Positions 1 through 6,319 of a DNA stretch of 26,601 nucleotides are shown one piece after another (the first letter of the stretch is position 1; each line of letters starts with the position of its first letter). The translations under genes and the position numbers were made by a program. The notes beneath the pieces are model-generated. The model saw only the letters and a list, made by a program, of their open reading frames with translations. It was not told the origin of the DNA and made no database searches. This stretch comes from Dehalococcoidia bacterium UBA1152 (GTDB taxonomy: Bacteria; Chloroflexota; Dehalococcoidia; Lucifugimonadales; UBA2962), in contig DBZU01000023.1 of the NCBI GenBank assembly GCA_002311285.1, positions 14,414 to 41,014 of the forward strand. Reading direction: 5' to 3'.

Positions 1-1403
1 GTGGATATTTCCGGATCTTCAGTTTGAAATGAATTTACACCCACTACAATTCTTTTGTTGCTTTCGACTTCTAGCTGAAATCGATACGCCGAATCATGGA
101 TTTCCTTAATTTGAAAACCTTGCTGCAATGCCTCTAAAGCACCGCCCATTTTTTTTATCTGATGAATGTAAACGTTAGCCTGTTCTTCGATTTGATTTGT
201 CAGATGTTCTACGTAGTAAGACCCGCCTAAAGGATCCACTGTATCAGTGACCCCAGTTTCATGTGCCAAAATTTGTTGTGTTCGCAACGACAATTCAGCC
301 GATTCAGCGGTAGGTAAAGACAGGGCTTCATCGCGTGAATTTACATGTAGCGACTGTGTGCCACCTAGAATTGCAGACAAAGCTTGTAGGGCGCTTCTAA
401 TAACATTGTTGTCCGGTTGTTGGGCTGTTAATGTTACTCCAGCTGTTTGTGTATGAAAACGACACATCCAGGAACGTGGATTTTTCGCGCCAAATTGGTT
501 TTTCATGATATCGGACCACATTCTACGAGCAGCTCGAAATTTGGCAACCTCTTCGAATAAATCGCTTTGTGCCACAAAAAAAAATGACAATCTTGGGGCA
601 AATGAATCAACATCCAAACCTGCTTCTATTGATGCTTGAACGTATTGAATGGCGTTGGTGAATGTAAAGGCGAGTTCTTGGACGGCGGTGGCGCCTGCTT
701 CTCGCATATGGTAGCCGGATATGGAAATTGTATTCCATTGAGGGACATTTACAGCACAATATTGAAATACATCAGTCACTAATCGCATTGAAGGGCGGGG
801 TGGAAAAATGTACGTTCCACGTGCTATGTACTCTTTTAAAATGTCATTTTGTATAGTGCCGCCAATGTCGTTTAAACTTATCTGTTGTTTTTTTGCAAGA
901 GCGATATACATCGCAAGCAAAATTGAAGCCGTAGAATTTATGGTCATAGAAGTAGTGACCTGGTTTAATGGTATATCTTTAAATAACATCTCCATATCTG
1001 CTAAAGAACTTATTGGAACTCCAGCGCGGCCAACTTCACTAACAGCCAAAGGGTGATCAGAATCATATCCCGTTTGAGTTGGCAAATCGAAAGCTACAGA
1101 CAAGCCACTTTGACCGCTATCAAGCAGAAATCTATAACGTGCGTTTGATTCTTCAGCAGAAGCTAGGCCAGCATACTGCCTCATCGTCCAAACTTTACCT
1201 CGATACATGTTTGGCTGTAATCCACGGGTGTAAGGGTACTCTCCTGGATATCCTAAATTGGGAATCTTAGAATCACTATGGTCATATAAAGCTTCTATAG
1301 TTAATCCTGAACGATTATCGAAATTTTCTTTTCGCTCTAGTCTGCGCCTTATGGCCGGCCTAAGCACATTTTTTATCCAATTTGATTTTGAACTGCTTCC
1401 CAT
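1..1403 (-). CDS. Methylmalonyl-CoA mutase, large (catalytic) subunit, 3'-truncated by the window edge
   Basis: Reading from ATG at 1403, 467 codons stay open to base 1, so the C-terminal part lies outside the window. The enzyme interconverts (R)-methylmalonyl-CoA and succinyl-CoA using adenosylcobalamin and links propionyl-CoA breakdown to the TCA cycle. Family signatures are clear: YPGEYPYTRG (residues 52-61), TMRQYAG (73-79), SVAFDLPTQTGYDSDHP (102-118), GGTIQNDILKEY (181-192), ARGTYIFPPRPS (194-205) and SGYHMREAG (229-237). Y77, Q185, R195 and H232 have the same spacing as Tyr89, Gln197, Arg207 and His244 of the Propionibacterium enzyme. The Tyr/Arg pair favours methylmalonyl-CoA over isobutyryl-CoA mutase, which has Phe/Gln there. 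The B12-binding domain cannot be seen; it may be on this chain or a separate subunit. An AGGA motif sits about 8 nt before the ATG. The gene is divergent from ruvB. Confidence 0.93.
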   Translation of the reverse strand, partial: MGSSSKSNWIKNVLRPAIRRRLERKENFDNRSGLTIEALYDHSDSKIPNLGYPGEYPYTRGLQPNMYRGKVWTMRQYAGLASAEESNARYRFLLDSGQSGLSVAFDLPTQTGYDSDHPLAVSEVGRAGVPISSLADMEMLFKDIPLNQVTTSMTINSTASILLAMYIALAKKQQISLNDIGGTIQNDILKEYIARGTYIFPPRPSMRLVTDVFQYCAVNVPQWNTISISGYHMREAGATAVQELAFTFTNAIQYVQASIEAGLDVDSFAPRLSFFFVAQSDLFEEVAKFRAARRMWSDIMKNQFGAKNPRSWMCRFHTQTAGVTLTAQQPDNNVIRSALQALSAILGGTQSLHVNSRDEALSLPTAESAELSLRTQQILAHETGVTDTVDPLGGSYYVEHLTNQIEEQANVYIHQIKKMGGALEALQQGFQIKEIHDSAYRFQLEVESNKRIVVGVNSFQTEDPEIS

Positions 1404-1423
1404 TAAATTTTCCTATTTGATGG

Positions 1424-1453
1424 AGTCTAAAAATGTAATGTCATGCTTGTCAA
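1424..1453 (-). promoter_or_regulatory. Candidate sigma-70 promoter for the methylmalonyl-CoA mutase gene
   Basis: On the minus strand a perfect -35 hexamer TTGACA (1453-1448) is followed after 18 nt by TAGACT (1429-1424), which matches four of six -10 positions. Transcription would begin near 1418, leaving a leader of about 15 nt that still includes the AGGA ribosome-binding motif. It lies back to back with the ruvB promoter. Confidence 0.45.
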
Positions 1454-1471
1454 ATATGATGCGGCTTTCAA

Positions 1472-1500
1472 TTGACGTTAAATGCCAGCAAACATAGAAT
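1472..1500 (+). promoter_or_regulatory. Sigma-70-type promoter of ruvB
   Basis: TTGACG (1472-1477), a 17-nt spacer and TAGAAT (1495-1500) form a near-consensus promoter. The start site would be near 1506-1508, giving a leader of about 35 nt before the ruvB ATG. The LexA-type palindrome begins at the base after the -10 box and covers the predicted start site. Confidence 0.6.
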
Positions 1501-1513
1501 GAACAGGTGTTCT
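1500..1513 (+). promoter_or_regulatory. LexA/SOS box (GAAC-N4-GTTC) upstream of ruvB
   Basis: Bases 1501-1512 read GAACAGGTGTTC, an exact match to the GAAC-N4-GTTC core of the Bacillus/Gram-positive LexA (DinR) operator; the same motif type is described for Dehalococcoides in the Chloroflexota. It is placed where LexA would block initiation from the TTGACG-N17-TAGAAT promoter. The downstream gene is a DNA-repair helicase, a usual SOS target. The call is by pattern and position; no lexA gene is in the window. Confidence 0.72.
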
Positions 1514-1541
1514 AAATTTAGTTTATATAAGCATTCATAAT

Positions 1542-2588
1542 ATGACAGATGACAGTAGTATCAAAAACCAAGAAGAACGGATTGTATCCGCTTTAACTAA
1601 AGAAGGCGAGGTTATTGCTGATGTCTCGGTACGGCCTAGGCAATTGTCTGAATATATAGGTCAACACAGAGTAAAAGATAATTTGGTAATTTCTATTCAG
1701 GCTGCGCTACAAAGGGCTGAACCGCTGGACCATACATTAATTTATGGCCCTCCTGGCCTTGGTAAAACAACAATGGCACATATATTGGCTACAGAAATGG
1801 GAGTCAGCATTAAGTCCACATCTGGTCCGGCAATTGAACGTGCTGGAGATATGGTGGCGTTATTAACACAACTGAGAAAATTTGACGTCTTATTTATTGA
1901 TGAAATACATAGATTGCCTAGAATTGTTGAAGAGATACTCTACCCTGCGATGGAGGACTTTTTTGTATCTTGGGTGGTAGATAAAGGTCTTAAAGCACGA
2001 TCAATGAATCTGTCTATACAGCCCTTCACTCTTGTTGGCGCTACTACTCGGTACGGCATGGTAAGTGCGCCGCTCAGAGACCGATTTGGATCTGTACATA
2101 GATTGGATTTTTATGATGAACAGTCTATGCATACCATTGTATCCAGGTCAGCCAAGATATTAAATATCGATGCAAGCGAAGAAGGTAGTGCGGAAATTGC
2201 CCGTAGATCCAGAGGCACCCCAAGAATAGCTAATAGACTGTTACGTCGAACCCGGGATTATGCTCAGGTTGTAACAAAATCTGGCATCAATCATGATGTT
2301 GCTTTAGCGGCCCTTAATAAGCTAGCAGTGGATAACATTGGCCTGGATGATATAGATCGACAGGTTTTGAATTGTATTATACTCAAATTTGGTGGAGGCC
2401 CAGTTGGGCTAGATACAGTGGCAGCTTCAATTAACGAAGAATCAGACACAATTGAGGATGTTTATGAGCCCTTTCTTCTGCAGTTAGGATTTTTGGAAAG
2501 AACCCCAAGAGGCCGGGTTGCCACTCCTCGTGCATATGAACATTTAGGTATTGAATACGATAAATTTAAACAAAAAAATATGTTCTAA
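1542..2588 (+). CDS. ruvB: Holliday junction branch-migration ATPase RuvB
   Basis: 348 residues, the normal length for RuvB, the AAA+ motor that with RuvA drives branch migration of Holliday junctions in recombinational repair. Visible elements in order: RuvB N-terminal motif RPRQLSEYIGQ (31-41), Walker A GPPGLGKTT (69-77), Walker B LFIDEIH (117-123), sensor 1 GATTR (166-170), arginine-finger segment LRDRFG (178-183), sensor 2 RGTPRIANRLLRR (224-236), and the C-terminal winged helix with GGGPVGLDTVA (284-294). The ATG has no obvious Shine-Dalgarno sequence. ruvA and ruvC are not next to it, so it appears to be expressed alone from its own promoter under a LexA-type operator. Confidence 0.97.
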   Translation: MTDDSSIKNQEERIVSALTKEGEVIADVSVRPRQLSEYIGQHRVKDNLVISIQAALQRAEPLDHTLIYGPPGLGKTTMAHILATEMGVSIKSTSGPAIERAGDMVALLTQLRKFDVLFIDEIHRLPRIVEEILYPAMEDFFVSWVVDKGLKARSMNLSIQPFTLVGATTRYGMVSAPLRDRFGSVHRLDFYDEQSMHTIVSRSAKILNIDASEEGSAEIARRSRGTPRIANRLLRRTRDYAQVVTKSGINHDVALAALNKLAVDNIGLDDIDRQVLNCIILKFGGGPVGLDTVAASINEESDTIEDVYEPFLLQLGFLERTPRGRVATPRAYEHLGIEYDKFKQKNMF

Positions 2589-2629
2589 GATTGCATCTAA
2601 ACAAATACAAGTCAAATAAGTAAAAAAAT

Positions 2630-3163
2630 ATGAAACCTGTATCTGCTAAGAAAAAAACCAAGCGTCCGGATTGGCATGAGTATTATATCGGAATAGCTAT
2701 GGCTGTACGTGAGAGGGCTAATTGCCAAGGATCAAAAATCGGGGCAATTTTAGTTTTAGATAACCGTATTCTTACCACAGGATACAACGGAACTCCACAA
2801 GATATGCCAAATTGTGATCAAGGAGGTTGCGATCGTTGCGCAGACCGAAAAACGTATGCCTCAGGTGAAGCATACGATTTGTGTATATGTGTGCATGCTG
2901 AGCAAAATACATTATTGAGTGCAGCTAGATTTGGAATATCGGTTGAAGGGGCCGATTTGTATACGACACTTCAGCCATGTTTTGGCTGTACTAAGGAATT
3001 GCTACAGGCCAAATTAAAAACAGTACATTACTTGCATGATTGGCATCCTCCATCACCCTCGATGGTCTCGGCATTGAAGAAACTACATAGTCGTTTTCCT
3101 GGTGGAATGAAGAAGATTGAGGTAGATGATCCACGTCTTGAATGGGCTATGCCAGTTAATTAA
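2630..3163 (+). CDS. Deoxycytidylate (dCMP) deaminase
   Basis: 177 residues of the zinc-dependent cytidine/deoxycytidylate deaminase fold. Such enzymes convert dCMP to dUMP for thymidylate synthesis. The zinc site is complete: H89-A-E91 supplies the histidine ligand and catalytic glutamate, and C117-F-G-C120 supplies the two cysteines. GYNGTPQDMPNC (51-62) is the phosphate/substrate-binding signature of dCMP deaminases, followed by an extra Cys-rich stretch (C62, C67, C70) typical of this group. It begins 41 nt after ruvB and may be cotranscribed, though no clear Shine-Dalgarno is seen. Its stop interlocks with the stop of the convergent gene in a TTAA overlap (3160-3163). Confidence 0.9.
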   Translation: MKPVSAKKKTKRPDWHEYYIGIAMAVRERANCQGSKIGAILVLDNRILTTGYNGTPQDMPNCDQGGCDRCADRKTYASGEAYDLCICVHAEQNTLLSAARFGISVEGADLYTTLQPCFGCTKELLQAKLKTVHYLHDWHPPSPSMVSALKKLHSRFPGGMKKIEVDDPRLEWAMPVN

Positions 3164-3705
3164 CTAAAAACTTTTACGATGAACTCCCACCAGTCTATTA
3201 CTACGTCTATTGCACGGTATTTGTCCAAAAATTTTCCCCAATGCAAAATGTATTCCTGAAGTTCTTTAAGTGCAATGACTGGAATTAACCATAATGCTGC
3301 ACGAGACCAAGTAAGTTGGTAATTTGGTTTAAATTGACGTATGCCAGCTACAAATATAAACCAGAATTCAAAAACGTTTGGAAAGAACAATAATAATCCG
3401 CGCCAGCCAATAATTTCGAATAAAATCACTCCTATAATACGGTAAGCAAAGAGACCGAAAGCCAATGATCTAGGCGTGACAGGCCATCGACGGGTAGATA
3501 TTAGAAATGTAGCCATGTAAATCAAATCGATCCATTTATCGAAAACCTGGTAGTTTCGCACGCCGCCAAAATTTAGAAGATTCATCATGAATAAATCTGA
3601 GAAATCGATGAGTACAGCGACGATTGCTCCGATGAAGGCCCATTTAAGTACTGGCAGTGAGCCACAAAAACGAACCAGGCCAATTATGATCTCTTCGAGG
3701 GTCAT
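3160..3705 (-). CDS. Small integral membrane protein of unknown function
   Basis: 181 residues beginning MTLEEIIIGL, with roughly four or five hydrophobic segments (about residues 20-42, 60-75, 84-103, 104-122 and 134-147). Between them lie charged or aromatic loops such as RNYQVFDKW, which could face the cytoplasm. I recognise no family signature. It is the last of three minus-strand genes after the ECF sigma factor and its DUF5667-like partner, 87 nt after the latter, so cotranscription is possible. No strong ribosome-binding site precedes the ATG. The reading frame is clearly real: the composition is membrane-like and the stop overlaps that of the dCMP deaminase gene by 4 bp. Confidence 0.75.
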   Translation of the reverse strand: MTLEEIIIGLVRFCGSLPVLKWAFIGAIVAVLIDFSDLFMMNLLNFGGVRNYQVFDKWIDLIYMATFLISTRRWPVTPRSLAFGLFAYRIIGVILFEIIGWRGLLLFFPNVFEFWFIFVAGIRQFKPNYQLTWSRAALWLIPVIALKELQEYILHWGKFLDKYRAIDVVIDWWEFIVKVFS

Positions 3706-3792
3706 TTACTAATTGAGTGTTTTATTAGATGTTTTACTTAGCAAGTTTACTAAGTATTGCTTCCACTGTCGTATCCAATCAGACACTCGGTG

Positions 3793-4983
3793 TTATTTAT
3801 GAGATAGATTTTGATTTACCCAGAATGGTTGAGACTGCTGATTGTTTTCAAGGGCCCACAATAATATACGGAAAGCCAACTCAAACTCATAGCGAATTTG
3901 ATCAACACGACTAAGGTGATTAGTAGTTTCCTTTGTGGCCAAAGGTATATTTTGTAGGCTTAAAACCTCACGGCCTTGATTTAAAGTCACTGTGAGCAAT
4001 CCAAGTTGTCTATCGGTTTCAATAGAAATCTTAGTTGCAGGTGTGTCTATGGTATTAAGAGTGACTGAAACACCGGCGTGTTCAGCAGACGCATCTAAGT
4101 GTTGAAATACTGAATCAAGATGACCTTCAGCTGTGGCAAGGCGGCCCTGTTCAATTAATCTATACAGCTCTTCGCCTCTTGTGGAGGCTAATTCAGCATG
4201 AACTTGTGCTCTTTCAGCGTCAGAGCCAGATATAGCCAAGAGAATATTTTCTTTAGTACGTTTGATCCAGTAATTATTATCTCCAGGGATAGAGTCCTCT
4301 GAATAAATCGCAGCGATACTGCCAACACCCAAAATTAATAACGATAACAACATGATTGCAGTCATTGGGAGCGCTATTGGCCTGAATAAATTCCGTGTAA
4401 ATGACATCGGTGCTTTACTACTAGAGGCAGAAGCAGACTCAGTTTTGCTAAGAGTTGCTAAAAAGCGCATCTTACTAACATTTTTTGCATTCTCATTTGA
4501 ATTAATTGATTTCGCTACAGTCATAGGGATACGCGTTGCCTCTAATAAAGGAATCAATTGATTTCGGTTCGCCCCATATAATTTGAGGCAGTCCTCAATA
4601 TTATGACCTTGATGCATGAGTTCTATGCAATGATTGAATATTTCATCAAGGCCTCTTTGAGTGAAAAATGATTTTACAAGTTGAAGCAATCTATTTGGTG
4701 AGAGCCAATCCATTCTTATTTTACTACTAGAGGCAGAAGCAGACTCAGTTTTGCTAAGAGTTGCTAAAAAGCGCACCTTACTAACATTTTTTGCATTCTC
4801 ATTTGAATTAATTGATTTCGCTGCATTCATAGAGATACGAGTTGCTTTAAGTAATGGTAGTAGTTGATTTCGGTTTGCCTCATATAATTTGAGGCAGTCC
4901 TCAATATTATGACCTTGATGCATGAGTTCTATGCAATGATTGAATATTTCATCAAGGGCTCTATTTATATAAAGAAGTTTCAT
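3793..4983 (-). CDS. DUF5667-like membrane protein, putative anti-sigma partner, with duplicated N-terminal module
   Basis: 396 residues, starting 3 nt after the ECF sigma gene stop. A short N-terminal module (LDEIFNHCIELMHQG through ASASSSK) occurs twice, at residues 10-88 and 112-190, nearly identical. Its 'CIELMxxGxNIEDCLKLY...LLPLL' pattern is the helical region that precedes the membrane anchor in Chloroflexota proteins encoded beside ECF sigma factors. One transmembrane segment follows (about 205-226). The outer domain then begins SIPGDNNYWIKRTKENILLA, the DUF5667-type 'PGDxLYxxKR' start, with helical ERAQVHAELASTRGEELYRLIEQGRL. A cytoplasmic sigma-binding part, a single anchor and an extracytoplasmic sensor would fit an anti-sigma factor; this is inference. 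One module copy is what I would expect, so the second is a lineage-specific addition. Confidence 0.72.
   Translation of the reverse strand: MKLLYINRALDEIFNHCIELMHQGHNIEDCLKLYEANRNQLLPLLKATRISMNAAKSINSNENAKNVSKVRFLATLSKTESASASSSKIRMDWLSPNRLLQLVKSFFTQRGLDEIFNHCIELMHQGHNIEDCLKLYGANRNQLIPLLEATRIPMTVAKSINSNENAKNVSKMRFLATLSKTESASASSSKAPMSFTRNLFRPIALPMTAIMLLSLLILGVGSIAAIYSEDSIPGDNNYWIKRTKENILLAISGSDAERAQVHAELASTRGEELYRLIEQGRLATAEGHLDSVFQHLDASAEHAGVSVTLNTIDTPATKISIETDRQLGLLTVTLNQGREVLSLQNIPLATKETTNHLSRVDQIRYEFELAFRILLWALENNQQSQPFWVNQNLSHK
4414..4962. repeat. In-frame imperfect tandem direct duplication, period 306 bp (two 243-bp copies)
   Basis: Bases 4414-4656 and 4720-4962 align without gaps at an offset of exactly 306 bp (102 codons). 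I count about 17 mismatches in 243 columns (about 93% identity), mostly clustered at 4515-4556 versus 4821-4862. The 63 bp between the copies (4657-4719) have no close second copy. Both copies lie inside the DUF5667-like gene and keep its frame, giving two N-terminal modules. Confidence 0.93.
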
Positions 4984-4986
4984 AAT

Positions 4987-5577
4987 TTATGCCAATTGCT
5001 GAGAAAAATTTCCATTAGGCTGGAGTAAATGGCGCAATTTTTTAACTGCCGAATGTTGTAGCGCTTTCACAGAATTTTCATTACGACCAATAGCATCTGC
5101 CGTTTCTTTTATGCTCAATCCGCCTGCAAATCTGAGATTTAGAACTTCTCTCTGCAGTTCTGTCAGGTTTTGCATGGCTTGATTAACTTCATGCATAGCT
5201 AATTTAGTTTCCACATACTCGTCCAAGGTAGATCCAGAATCCGCGACAGTCGCCACTATTTTTTCCAATGGCACATTACGGTCCCTACTACGTTTTCTGT
5301 AGTGGTCGATAACTCGATTGTGGGCAATCCGGAAAAGCCACGATGAAAAAGGATGTCCTAGCGGTTTAAATTTTTGTATCGACTCCAACATACGCACAAA
5401 AACATCTTCCGTTAAGTCTTCTGCTGTGTGCGAATCACTTGTTTTGAAGGCTATGTAACGAAAAATTTGATCATAAAAATGGTCATATAAGGCTTCAAAC
5501 GCATTGTTTTCGCCTTTCTGAGCAAGTACGACATACCTGTCAACTTGATCTCTTGTAAGTGTTTGTTGCCTGTTCAA
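4987..5577 (-). CDS. ECF-type RNA polymerase sigma factor
   Basis: 196 residues with sigma region 2 (about 25-97; FEALYDHFYDQIFRYIAFK, AEDLTEDVFVRML, FSSWLFRIAHNRVIDHYRKRSR) and region 4 (about 135-187; LTELQREVLNLRFAGGLSIKE and a helix-turn-helix ending NSVKALQHSAVKKLR). No regions 1 or 3 are present, as expected for the extracytoplasmic-function class. The start is a TTG at 5577, supported by GAAGGTG 8 nt upstream; no in-frame ATG lies near. The neighbour downstream is the DUF5667-like membrane protein, a sigma/putative anti-sigma pairing common in Chloroflexota. Target genes cannot be told from the sequence; it may direct its own operon. Confidence 0.92.
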   Translation of the reverse strand: MNRQQTLTRDQVDRYVVLAQKGENNAFEALYDHFYDQIFRYIAFKTSDSHTAEDLTEDVFVRMLESIQKFKPLGHPFSSWLFRIAHNRVIDHYRKRSRDRNVPLEKIVATVADSGSTLDEYVETKLAMHEVNQAMQNLTELQREVLNLRFAGGLSIKETADAIGRNENSVKALQHSAVKKLRHLLQPNGNFSQQLA

Positions 5578-5600
5578 GTTAGTGACACCTTCTCTACATA

Positions 5601-5606
5601 ATTATA
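5601..5606 (-). promoter_or_regulatory. Candidate -10 element (TATAAT) upstream of the ECF sigma gene
   Basis: The minus strand reads TATAAT at 5606-5601, about 24 nt before the TTG start. No good -35 hexamer lies 17 nt farther upstream, so the promoter is uncertain. Bases 5578-5755 otherwise hold no gene, only AT-rich sequence. Confidence 0.3.
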
Positions 5607-5755
5607 AAACGTATATATGATTGAATTCGTTAGTTTTTTGACTATAAGTTGTCACAAAACCGGATCACCGATAAATTTCCTTAGCCATTAAATGGGATTT
5701 TTTGATGAATCGTAGTTTGATAGTTAACACCTATCGGTTACGTTTTAGATTGTGG

Positions 5756-6241
5756 TTATAAATTGAGATTTAGCATTAGAGCGTCTTCATTATTATCAAC
5801 ATAATAACTTTTATAGGAGCCACAGATTTGAAATCCGGATTTTGTATATAAATTAATTGCATGGTAGTTTGATTTGCGAACTTGGAGAGTGATTAGGCTT
5901 GATTTCAGAACCCCGGCAATGAGCCTTCATGGATTACAGCAGAAGCGATCCGATCTCCTTCCTTTGAAAAACTTGCGGCACAACGATATCGATTACCTGG
6001 ATTTCTTCTAGAACGTGCCAAACTCCTATAAAAGCCAACATGTTTTGTAATCGTGAGGCAGATTTACATATTGTATGAATTTTTTCTTTGGCACAGTAAT
6101 CTTCTTGCATTCTTCAAGATACGCGGCAAAATATATGAAATTGGTCTTAGAAAACTCGTTGTCAAAATTGATAGGAGGTTTTGAATATGGGAAGGTATCA
6201 GATTGCAGAACCGAACAAACGTATGCGTCCGATGTCAACAT
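5756..6241 (-). pseudogene. rimI: Decayed rimI-type GNAT N-acetyltransferase
   Basis: No intact frame exists, but three segments in order rebuild a full RimI-like protein of about 160 residues. Segment 1 (from 6241) encodes a RimI-like N-terminus; YKVRP just before the ATG, then LQSDTFPYSKPPINFDNEF and TNFIYFAAYLEECKK. After a one-base shift in an A-run near 6042-6046, segment 2 reads MLAFIGVWHVLEEIQVIDIV and VFQRKEIGSLLL, the acetyl-CoA-binding core, then hits TAA at 5936-5934. After another shift near 5895-5912, segment 3 reads LITLQVRKSNYHAINLYTKS, GFQICGSYKSYY and NNEDALMLNL to the stop at 5758-5756. The P-loop Q-x-x-G-x-G has Glu for its first Gly. RimI acetylates the N-terminus of ribosomal protein S18; this copy cannot work. 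Bases 6242-6319 hold nothing else. Confidence 0.75.
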
Positions 6242-6319
6242 CGGTCTTACCTTGTAGATAGCTGTTAAATTATTTGTAGAAATCTTTAGTCAACGACTCA
6301 ATTATATGACGGTTACAAC

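Noticed and set aside
4600..4983. Zinc-binding anti-sigma (zf-HC2) domain in the duplicated module
   Set aside because: His and Cys residues occur (HC, HQGH, DC) but not in the H-x3-C-x2-C order; the pattern fits the DUF5667-associated helical module better.
6075..6257. Plus-strand 60-codon frame
   Set aside because: It is antisense to the rimI relic, which accounts for the sequence through homology on the minus strand.
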